Below are positions 22,200 through 31,666 of a stretch of 64,000 bases of DNA, in pieces. The notes beneath the pieces were generated by a model, which worked only from the letters and a program-made list of their open reading frames with translations, did not search any database and was not told the DNA's origin. This DNA comes from Tetragonia tetragonoides (Eukaryota; Streptophyta; Magnoliopsida; Caryophyllales; Aizoaceae), in the NCBI GenBank assembly GCA_038025085.1, contig CM076148.1, positions 37,903,691 through 37,967,690 of the forward strand, given 5' to 3'. Made by a program: the position numbers and the translations under genes. Positions within the stretch are counted from its first letter, which is position 1, and the number at the start of each line of letters is the position of its first letter.

Positions 22200-23415
22200 A
22201 TAGTGCACTATAAATCCACAATTTTTGGGGTCCAGGGAGACCCAGAACGAAAGTTGATATTTTCGCACCACATCACACGGGAGACCCCTAGGGGACTTGG
22301 GAGGCCCCGGGGTCGGCTATCAGGTTCCTGTTAGGCTTGGACAGATCGTTTCACGCACTGTATTAAAAGGTGCAAGGCGCAATGAGGCGATAGAGGTTCA
22401 TAGAGCCTAGGCGCGAGGCGCAAGGCGAAGCGCGCCTCAGTGATGTGAGGCGCAACTAGTGTATGAGTATGACTGAAAATACGCTATAAAATAAAAGTCT
22501 TTTTCATCAAATTGTATCTCAGGTGTGCCTCAAAGTGCGCCTCACCTGCCCCTCAATAATGCCACTGCGCCTAGAAGCTAAAACGCGATTGGCTTTTGCG
22601 CTAGGGCGCCTTTTAATACACTGGTTTCACATGACGCCACTCTAAGGGCCGTAAGGCCAAAAGCATGGTTGAAATCAGAGTTCGGGTCCCAGTTGACCTT
22701 CTTGGGACACTAGCGTCCTCTAGGGTCACGATAGACCACCTCTAGAAGTTTGGGCAAAAATGACAACAGTGCCCGGGAAACAGGAAAATGAAGGCTATAA
22801 TCCACAATTTTTGAGTTCCTGAAAGCCCCGAAACGAAAATTGATATTTCTGCACAACATCATACGAGACATCCCTAGGGGACGTGGGACGCCCCCGGGGT
22901 CGGCTATCGGGTCCCTGGTAGGCTTGGACAGGTCGTTTTACGTGACACACTCTAAGGGCCGTAACGCCGAAAGCATGGACGATGACCTTCCTAGGGCACT
23001 GGGGATCGTCTAGGGTCATGATAGACCCCCTCGTAGAAGTTTGGACTAATATGACAACTGGGCCCGAGAAGCAGAAAAATAAAGGCTATAATCCACGGTT
23101 TTTAAGGCCCTAAGGCCCTAGAACGACAATTTATATTTCCGCACACCATCTCACTGAGACACCCCTAGGGGACGTGGGAGGCCCCCGGGGTCGATTATCG
23201 GGCCCTGTTAGGCTTGGACATATTGTTTTACGTGACAACACTCTGAGGGTCGTAACGATGAAAGCATGGGTGAAATCGGAGTTCGGGGTCCCGGATGACC
23301 TTCCCGTAGCACCATGGGTCATTTTGGGTCACGATGGAGCCCTCGGAGAAGTTGGGGCAAAAATCTCAATCGGGCTCGAAGAACCGAAAATTGAAGGCCA
23401 AAATCCACGGTTTTT
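22200..23415. repeat. ~300-bp tandem repeat array 2, proximal block
   Basis: Lies in intron 9 of hydrolase gene 1. The landmark GAACGAAAGTTGATATTT recurs near 22238, 22829 and 23120; the first interval is enlarged by an inserted MITE. Monomers contain the blocks GCACCACATCACAC, CCCCTAGGGGACGTGGGAGG, GGGTCGGCTATCGGG, ACGTGACACCACTCTAAGG and AAGTTTGGGCAAAAATGACA. The block ends mid-unit near 23415, where AT-rich sequence starts. Confidence 0.9.
22356..22623. mobile_element. hAT-type MITE inserted in a satellite monomer
   Basis: The ends CACTGTATTAAAAGG (left) and, inverted, CAGTGTATTAAAAGGCGC (right) form a TIR. The 8-bp duplication GTTTCAC(G/A) lies at 22348-22355 and 22624-22631. The interior is rich in GCGC, GAGGCGC and GCGCCTC self-complementary patches. 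Monomer sequence resumes directly after the element (GACGCCACTCTAAGG). Confidence 0.85.
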
Positions 23416-23559
23416 CAGCACCGAACATGACTCTTCACCATCCTGTGCCATCAAACCCTCTCTACTATATGATGAGGTCTCACAAAATTTTCCATTTTTT
23501 TTATAGTGATGTCTATTTTGTATTTTTTATTTTAATTATCTTTTCCTATTTTTCTTGGT

Positions 23560-24365
23560 ATTGTTTTAATTAAAGATTAAATTAAATAACTAAATGTTTG
23601 AAAATAAAAGTTTTTCTATAGCTTAATAATATACTTTAAAATAACTTCCCAAACTCTCCAAAACCCCAGAGGAATGTCTACTCTTGATAGTCCCACTGAA
23701 CCTCATAAAACTCATTAGGGGGTAGGTATTGAGAGAGGGCCTATGTGATGAAGTAAGGCAAGCGACGCAACATGAAGCTCCTATCAGGTGCCATGAAGCG
23801 CCTACCAGGCGCCTAATACTGAGTTGTGCGCCAACATTCTCGGACACTCGTGGGACCTCGTCGACGACATCATCCCCTTGGAGATGTAGGCGGTGCCTGG
23901 TCTCGCATGTTGAGGTCACTTAGGCGCCGCCGAGGTCGATGATGGGAACAAGAACGTGGTGGCTTCTTTTGGCTTGTTGCATGGCGTCGGTATAAACGTC
24001 GCTAAGGGTACTCCCTCCGTATGGATCATTGAGTTGTCTAGTCGGCTGGAGATACTCGCTCCCCAAAGGATCGCTCGATTGTCTTCCCGCCGAAGTTCAA
24101 CAGAGGGGTCGCCGAGTTCTCGGAGGCAACGTTGGTCTCCCGTTGGAGTTAAACGAAGTCGAAATCAATCTTTGTAGTAACCAAGTGTTCAACAAAGGGG
24201 TCTACCCGACCTAGTTAAACGACATCGAAAATAATCTCGGCTGGACGTACTTGCTCCATATGGATTGCAGGATTATCTACAAGGCGAATTCAGTGAAGTC
24301 ATATCAATCTCGATAGTAGCCTATGTGCGTCTTCCGCATCTACCCGGTTGAGTTCAACAATGGCA
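23560..24365. other. Non-monomer insert within the array: AT-rich then GC-rich sequence
   Basis: 23480-23700 is AT-rich. 23755-23830 repeats the words GCGCCTA, AAGC(G/T)CCTA and CAGG(C/T)GCC. From 23990 to 24350, phrases such as TCGGCTGGA, ACT(C/T)GCTCC, TATGGAT and CGAAGTTCAACA/CGAATTCAGTGA recur imperfectly, roughly 200 bp apart, suggesting a degraded higher-order repeat. No conserved protein domain was recognised. Confidence 0.45.
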
Positions 24366-24369
24366 TGTG

Positions 24370-24890
24370 ACGGGTAGTTGTCCCGTCTTGTAATCGAAAT
24401 TGCCCTTTATCGAGTCGTCCCGTAATCAAATCGTCCGTTTGTTGAATTGTCCCTTTATCCAATCACGCCCCTTTATCGAATCATCTTGTAATCGAATCCT
24501 TCCTTAATAGGATCGTCCCTTTAGCTAATCGTCTCATGATCGAATAGTCCCGTAATCGAATAGTCCTGTAATTGACTCATGTCCCTTTATCGAATCGTCC
24601 CGTAATCGATTCATGTGCCTTTCTCGAATCGTCCCTTAATCCATTCTTGTTCTATAATCAAATCGTCATTTATCGAATCATGACCCTTAACGAATCGTCC
24701 CGTAATTGAATCTTCCCTTTCTCGAGTCTTGTCCCTTTTATCGAAACATGTCCGTAATCGGATCGTCCCTTTATCGAATTCTTGTCCTATAATCGAAATG
24801 ACCCTTTATTGAATCGTCCTGTGATAGAATCGTCCCTTTATCAAATCTTGTCTCGTAATTGAAAAAATGTCCTCTAAGGCTCTAATCGAA
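24370..24890. repeat. Degenerate 16-17-bp minisatellite
   Basis: About 30 degenerate units built on CGTCCC-(GTA/TTT)-ATCGAAT, alternating between CGTCCCGTAATCGAAT and CGTCCCTTTATCGAAT forms. It is flanked on both sides by unrelated sequence and sits between the two satellite blocks. Confidence 0.85.
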
Positions 24891-24949
24891 TTTCCAACAC
24901 TTGCTATGTTGGGTGCATGGAGGGTCGAGGACAGAAGACAAAGGACACA

Positions 24950-25200
24950 AGTGCAATAGACAAAAGGATAAGTCGTGGGAGGGACCCAGGCAAATTCTCT
25001 TGTGATAACAAAAGTGCTCATGGAAGCACTAAGTGGGAAGAACAAGTCGTGGGTGGGTCGGTGGAAGCACCAAGTGGGAAGCACTAAGGCAAAGTCCCCC
25101 GCGATATCTAAAGTGCTAAGTTGGAAGCACTAAGTGGGAAGACATCGTGGGTGGGTGGAAGCTCCATGTGCTAAGTTGGAAGCACCTTGAGATATCAAAA
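24950..25200. repeat. Short repeat of AAGCACTAAGTGGGAAG units
   Basis: GGAAGCAC(T/C)AAGTGGGAAG and AAAGTGCTAAGTTGGAAGCAC variants occur about six times (near 25022, 25062, 25077, 25106, 25125 and 25163), mixed with GTCGTGGGTGGGT. Confidence 0.7.
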
Positions 25201-25329
25201 TATTCATGGCGAGCTAGAAATAGGGTAAAGTGCCCGTGTCCCTTCACCGCCTATGTCCCAGCGCCATTGCCTTGTATGAGTGCCGATTTCCTAACGCCCA
25301 TCTTCGAGCGCCCATGTCCTAACACCTAT

Positions 25330-28300
25330 GGGTGAAATCGGTGTTCGGGGTCCCATATGACCTTGTCGGGAGACCGGGGCTCCTTTAGGGTCAGGTTCGA
25401 CTCCCGGAGAACTTTGGGCAAAATGACAACAACGCCCCGGGACGCCGAAAAATGAAGGCTATAATCCACGGGTTTTTGGGGTTCCCCGAGGCCCCAGAAC
25501 GAAAGTTGATATTTTCACACCATTTCACACGAGACACCCATAAGGGACGTGGGAGGCCCCTGGGGTTTGTTGTCGGATCCTTGTAGGGATGGACGGATCA
25601 GTTTATATGACACCACTCTAAGGGCAATAACGTCGAAACCATGTGTGAAATGGGAGTTCGGGGTCCAAATGACATTGCCAGGGGACCTTTAGGTTCATGA
25701 TGGACCTCCCGAAGAAGTTTGGGAAAAAATGACAATCGGGCCCCGAGAAGCCGAAAAATGAAGATTAATCCACGGTTTTTAGGACCCCGGGAGGCCTCGG
25801 AACGAAAGTTGATATATTCGCACCACATCACACAAGACACCCTTATGGGACGTAAGAGGACCTCTGGTCACGTTTCTGTTAGCTTTGGTTGGATTGTTTT
25901 ACGTTACACCACTCTAAGAGCCGTATAGCCGAAAGCATGGGTGAAATCGAAGTTCAAGGTCCCGAATGAACTTCCCGGGGCACCTAGGGTCCTCTAGGGT
26001 CAGGATAGATCCCTCATAGAAGTTGGGGAAAAATGAGAACCGGGCGCCGAGATGCCGGAAAATGAAGGCTTATCCACAGTTTTGGGGTCCCGGGGGCCGG
26101 GAGGCCCCAGAGCGAAAGTTGATATTTTCGCAGCACCCTTAGGGACGTGGGAGGCCCATGGGGTCGGTTATCTGGTGCCTGTTAGGCATGGACGGATCGT
26201 TTTATGTGAACACTCTAAGGTCCGTAACGCCGAAACCATGAGTGAATTCAGAGATTGTGGTCCCGGATGACCTTAACGGGGCACCGGGGGTCCTCGAGGG
26301 TCACTATAGAACCCCTGGAGAAGTTTGGGCAGAAATGACAATCGGGGCCCAAGTCGCCGAAAAATGAAGGCAATAATCCATAGTTTATGGGGTCCTAGGA
26401 GGCTCCGGAGCAAAAGTTGATATTTTCGCATATAAGTACGGACGGATCGTTTTCCATGACCCCATCTAAGGGTCGTAACGTCGAAAGTATGGTTGGAATT
26501 GGTGTTCAGGGTCCCGAATAAACGTCCTGAGGCACAGGAGGTCCACTAGGATCGCGATAGAGCTGTGGAGAAGTTTGGGACAAAATGACATCCGACCCAG
26601 GGATGCCGGAAAATGACATCCATGATATTTGGGTCCCCGGAGGCCCTAGTACGAAAGTTGATTTTTTCGCACCACATCACACGGGACACCCCTAGGAGAC
26701 GTGGGAGGCCCTTGGGGTCTGCTATCGGATCCTTGTTAGGCATGGACAGATCATCGGAGGACGTCGGGGTCGGCTATGAGGTTCCTGATAGGTCTATACG
26801 GATCGTTTTACCATGACACCACTCTAAGGGCCGTAACACCTAAAGCATGGGTGAAATAGGAATTTTGGGTCGCGGATGCCTTCCTAGGAGGGTCACGAGA
26901 GATTCCCCATAGATTTTGCGCAAAAATGACAACCGAGCTTGTGATGCCCAAAAATGAAGGATTTTATCCATGGTGTTTTGGGTCCAGGGGACCCTGGAAC
27001 GAAAGTTGATATTTTCGCACCACATCATAGGGTACGCCCTTAGGGGACGTGTGGGAGGCTCTCGGGGTCGGTTATCGGGTCCCTGTTAGGCTTGGCAAAT
27101 TGTTTTAAGTAACGTCTAAGGGCGATAACGCCAAAACCATGGGTGAAATCGGAGTTTGTGGTCCCGGATGACTTTGCCGGGGCACAGGGGGTCCTCTAGG
27201 GTCACAATAAAAACCCCGTAGAAGTTTGGTAAAAAATTACAACCGGGCCCCAAGTAACTGAAAAGTGAAGGCTATAATCCACGGTTTTTGGGGTCCCGAG
27301 TGGCTCCGGGACGAAAGTTGATATTTTTCGTATCACATGTCCACATACCACAGGACACCCTAGGGAATGTGGGAGGCCCCTCGGGGTAGGTTATAAGTTT
27401 GGACGGATCGTTTTAAAGACACTACCCTAAGGGTTGTAATGTCGAAAGCAAGCATGGGTGAATTCGGTGTTCAGGGTCCCGAATAACCTTCCTGGGGCAA
27501 GGGGGTCCTCCAGGGTCTATCACCCTGGAGAAGCTTGGGAAAAAATGACAACCGGACCCAGGGATGCCTAAAAATTAAAGGTTATATCCATGGTTTTTGG
27601 TCCCAGGAGGCCCGAGATAGAAAGTTGATATTTCGCGCCACATCACACGGGACACCCCTAGGGGATGTGGGAGGCTCCTAGGGTCTGCTATCGGATCCCT
27701 GTTAGGCATGAAGGATCATTTTATGTGACACCACTCTAAAGAGCATTACGTCGAAACCATGTGTGAAATGGAAGTTCGGGTCCCGGCTGACCATGCCGGA
27801 GAACTGGGGACCTCTAGGATCATGAATCATGATAGACCTCCCGGAGAAGTTGGGGAAAAATGATAATCGGGCCCCGGGAAGCCGACACATAAAGACTTTT
27901 ATATTCCACGATTTTTGCGGTCGGGGGCCTGAACGAAAGTTGATATTTTCGCACCACATCCCAAGGGACACCCTTAAGGGACGGGGGAAGACCCCGCGAG
28001 CGGTTATCAGGTTCCTGTTAGGTTTGGACGTATCGTTTTACGTGACACCACTCAAAAGGGTCGTAACGCCGAAAGCATGGGTGAAATCAGAGTTCAGGGT
28101 GCCAGATGACCTTCCTGGGGCATCTGTGGTCTTCTAGTGTCACGATAGATCCCCTACAGAAGTTTGGGCAAAAATGACAACCCAGCCCTGGGATGCCGAA
28201 AAATGAAGGCTATATGTAGCCCACAATTTTTGGGGGTCCCAGGAGACCCCCAAACGAAAGTTGATATTTCGAACCACATCACATGGCACATCCTTAGGGT

Positions 28301-28990
28301 ACGTGGGAGGCCCTTGGGGTCGGATGTATCGGGTCCCTGTTAGGTTTTGGATGGAGCAATGGGTGAAATAGGAGTTCGTGCTTACGCATGATCTTCCTAG
28401 GACATCGGGGTGCTCTATGGTCACGATATACCCCTAGAGATATTTGACAAAAATTGACAATCGGGCCTCCGGATGCCAACAAATGAAGTTTAATCCACGG
28501 TTTTTGGGGTCTTGGGAGGCCTCAGAACGAAAGTGATAGTTTTGCACAAAATGACATGGGATACCCCTAGGGACGTGGGAGGCCCCCGGGGTCGGCTATT
28601 GGAACCCTGATATGTTTGGACCGATCGTTTTACGTAACACCACTCTAAGCGCCATAAGTCCAAAACCATGGGTGAAATCAGAGTCGTGGGTCCCGGATGA
28701 TCTTGTCGGGGCACTGGGGTTCCTCTAGAGTCACAATAGACCCCCCCCCCCCGAAGTTGGGCAAAAATGATAATTGGGCCTTGGGAAGACGAAAAATGAA
28801 TGCTAATCCACGGTTTTTGGGTCCTGGGAGACCCCGCAACGAAGTTGAGATTTTCGCACCACATCACATGGGATACCATTAGGGGACATGGGAGACCCTT
28901 GTGATCGGTTATCCCTGTTAGATTTGGACGGATTGTTTTACGTGACACCACTCTAAGGGCCGTAATGGCGAAAGTATGGGTGAAATCAGT
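25330..28990. repeat. ~300-bp tandem repeat array 2, distal block (about 12-13 monomers)
   Basis: The landmark GAACGAAAGTTGATATTTTC or close variants lies near 25497, 25799, 26108, 26408, 26650, 26997, 27310, 27617, 27932, 28252, 28525 and 28837, so most monomers are 300-320 bp and two are about 242 and 273. Identity between neighbours is visibly high but far from perfect. Units contain GC palindromes such as CCCCTAGGGG and GGCCCCCGGGG. Both blocks lie within the same intron of the first hydrolase gene. Confidence 0.92.
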
Positions 28991-28997
28991 GTGTGGG

Positions 28998-29275
28998 AAC
29001 CAACTCAACCAAAACTTACGCTCATTGGAGGCCTATCAAGTTACATTCCTTAATATGTTCCCTTATGAATGCCCATTAGGTTTGAAGTGTTGATAACGCA
29101 CGGGTCTCCTCAAAGCATGTGCTGAAATATTCCACTTGGGAATGGGGGCTTCGAGGATTCGAACACATGAGCTCTTGGTCATCTAGCTCTCATACTATAT
29201 ATTTGGACCAACTCAACCAAAAGTTTTACCAGATGGTTGAAAACCTAATCAATGTTATATTCCTTAATAAATAGT
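28998..29275 (-). mobile_element. SINE-like element with flanking direct repeats
   Basis: A B-box-like TGTTCGAATCC (minus strand, near 29155) and the phrase AGCTAGATGACCAAGAGCTC suggest a tRNA-derived short element. Two related ~60-bp direct repeats (28998-29056 and 29212-29271; sharing CCAACTCAACCAAAA and ATTCCTTAATA) enclose it. It starts exactly where the satellite array stops. Confidence 0.4.
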
Positions 29276-29686
29276 AAACATGGGATAGAATCCATCTCAT
29301 ACCACATAATACCTATATTATTGACATAGCTTCTGAATCCATCAACTTGCCCTGTTTTCTTCAAGATCCTGTGCAACTATTCTGAGATTCAGGTGGTTGG
29401 ATCTTAATCCTTGTTTAGAATGAACTTTTCTATTTCAACTTGTATAATTAAGCTGCTGAGTTTTAAATCTTCAATTATATTGAAAAGTATAATGACCCTA
29501 TACTTGATCATGTTCTGACCTGTGAGTCTGTTACTATTGCAGAGATTGCATGGCGAGATGCAAGATGCAACTCTTCGTCAAATACCAGATTGTGGTCATA
29601 TCCCTCACGTAGAAAGGCCCTGTTCAGTTGCTGACTTGATTACAAAATTTGCTCTAGAGAAGTGTGGTCAATTGTCCAGAGTTTGA

Positions 29687-30867
29687 TTGTGCTTCAGGTA
29701 TTATTATGTAAATGGCATAATTCTGTGAGTTCTCCTGGTAAATAATTTGTTCTCATTCATTGTACACATTGTACAGGGGCGTTATCATATGTGTAAGAAT
29801 TCAACTTTGTCCACACCCTCCTATTTTTTGTTTTCTTTTTAGCAATTGATTGCTGGGATCCGATTGAGATGAATCATGAATGGTGATACTTCACAAACAC
29901 AAATACTCGTATGAAGCGACCTCAAGATGAGGTCACTTACATTTCAGTGATCACCGTAGCATGCATGAAAGATCTTCAAACATATATAGGGAACTCCAGG
30001 TACAAGAAGTACAAGACGAGGGGTATTATTTTGAAGTCAGACAGACTATTTGAAATGACAAACACGTGACTACTGTAGATAGAGTTCACTATCCACCACT
30101 TGTTCAGCTAGCTTGAATCATGCATTCTTCTCGTTGATAACACTGATAAGTCTGATAACTGATCAAGTAACTGACCACGGTACCAACGACACACTTCTCA
30201 CAAATTCTTTTTTTTTTTGCCCTATCACAAGGTGGACTTAGTCCACCGTGTATGTTCTTTTCCATTCAAGTGGGTCAGTGATCTAATTTAGTTTTATCCA
30301 GTTTTATCCAGTTAAGTCAGTTCACTTCAATAGAAAATAACACACCCTACAAAACTCCTCTTTATAAACTGGGCCAACCAATGACAGGTGCAAATAAAAT
30401 CACACTTACACTTTAAAGGTGGTAGCACCACCCGTCTAACTCCGTGAATACTCGGGTTCAAGATCCGACTGAGCTATGCTGAGCAATTTTTGCCGGTTTA
30501 ACAAAAAAAGGACAACCCTCTTTTAAATTTACGGTAGAAGAACATGTTACTTTTTCTTTTAAGGGTATGTAGAACTAGAACATGTTACTTAAAACCAAAA
30601 GAAGAATGTGGTCCATAAAAATAAATAATAATAAAACAAAGTGATGCCAAGTCTTTTTTAGGACTTGGGGGGGGGGGGGGTCGTAGAGTCTAAGATGATT
30701 AATGTTTAATTTGTGTTTCTTTCTTTTTGAGGACTTTGTGGTGTTCGTAAAACCTAAAATAATTAATGTTTAATTTGTTTTTCTTTGTGTTTAGGACTTT
30801 GTGGGGTTCGTAATACAAAAACATGTGTGGATTTAGTTCATTGTGGACCAATATTTGGAGTCATCCT
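29687..30867. other. Region after hydrolase gene 1; possible SINE near 30420
   Basis: The 3' UTR of gene 1 probably occupies the first 200-400 bp. GGTGGTAGCACCACC, GGGTTCAAGATCC and a trailing AACAAAAAAA (30417-30507) look like the boxes and tail of a plus-strand SINE. A palindrome GTGGACTTAGTCCAC (30233-30247) has a counterpart near 31070. A G-run lies at 30667-30680. No gene was found. Confidence 0.35.
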
Positions 30868-30869
30868 CT

Positions 30870-31060
30870 ACTTCACCTGGAGCCACCTTCCTCTAAAAGT
30901 GGAGCCACCCCTAATTCACCTAGAGTCACCCCTCAAATTTATACTTGGCACCATCCCCTAATTTACCTGGAGCCACCCCTTATTTCTCCTAGAACCACCC
31001 TCTTATTTTACCTGGAGCCACCTCCAACTTTATGTGGAGCCACTCCTTAAAATTACTTGG
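30870..31060. repeat. GGAGCCACC minisatellite (about 8 units)
   Basis: Units of roughly 22-27 bp such as CCTGGAGCCACCCCTTATTT, CCTAGAGTCACCCCTCAAAT and CCTGGAGCCACCTCCAACTT run in tandem. The same core is scattered at 14.7-15.1 kb. Confidence 0.75.
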
Positions 31061-31171
31061 TCCACAGTGGACTAAGTCCACACAAGACATGCTCGGTTCA
31101 TAAAACCTAGGATGATTAATATTTAATTTGTTTTTCCTTAGATTTTTATTTGGGCATTCAACGTCTTCCAA

Positions 31172-31218
<47 letters not shown>
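31172..31218. repeat. (AAT)n microsatellite
   Basis: About 15 uninterrupted AAT units, roughly 150-250 bp upstream of hydrolase gene 2. Confidence 0.97.
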
Positions 31219-31219
<1 letters not shown>

Positions 31220-31420
31220 CCTACTACAGTACGGAGTAGTGCATTAGATTACAAAGTTTACAACTTGCAAGTAATGAACACAGGCACATAGCCCACCCTC
31301 ATTTCATTTCTGCCACGTTTCAAACATCTGATATATGTGCAAAGTATTGTTCAGAAATCAGAATGAATGAACTCAACAACAACTAAAAAACTTACACAAG
31401 AAAAGAAAAAAAAAAACACA

Positions 31421-31609
31421 ATGCAAGCACTATCAATAATCACAATGTACTTGAAGCCTTTTATCAACACCAAGACCAAACATTCTACAGTTTTAGCAGA
31501 TGGGTTTCCTTCATTTCTTCCCAAAGAAATTCATAACATCAAAGACCCTTTTGCTCGAGATTTGGCCATGAGAATCGAACGCTTGCCCGTCAAGGTCATT
31601 TTCTCTCTC

Positions 31610-31666
<57 letters not shown>

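Larger units (their letters stand above)
17512..29686 (+). pseudogene. Alpha/beta-hydrolase gene 1, frameshifted in exon 4
   Basis: Ten exons by comparison with the intact neighbour: 17512-17694, 19565-19659, 19737-19834, 19981-20028, 20203-20298, 20408-20497, 20731-20823, 20911-21006, 21829-21894 and 29543-29686. The product has a Ser/Thr- and Lys-rich N-terminus ending KSKAKTRFRVWA, possibly a plastid transit peptide, then HGFDS (oxyanion region), the nucleophile in GPSLGAA, the acid in WGEDD and the catalytic His in DCGHIPHVE. Exon 4 is 48 nt instead of 50; two bases are missing just before CGGGATCATTTG. The frame then runs into a stop in exon 5 beyond the nucleophile codon. Exon skipping does not restore it. 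All splice sites and other exons look sound, so this is recent decay or an assembly error. Intron 9 is 7.6 kb. The substrate is unknown. Confidence 0.82.

Noticed and set aside
22200..28990. CRISPR-like array
   Set aside because: Units are ~300 bp with no short conserved repeat/unique spacer pattern, and this is plant nuclear DNA.
22795..29008. Minus- and plus-strand ORFs of 60-172 codons in array 2
   Set aside because: Same reason: periodic, frame-shifted between monomers and without recognisable protein motifs.
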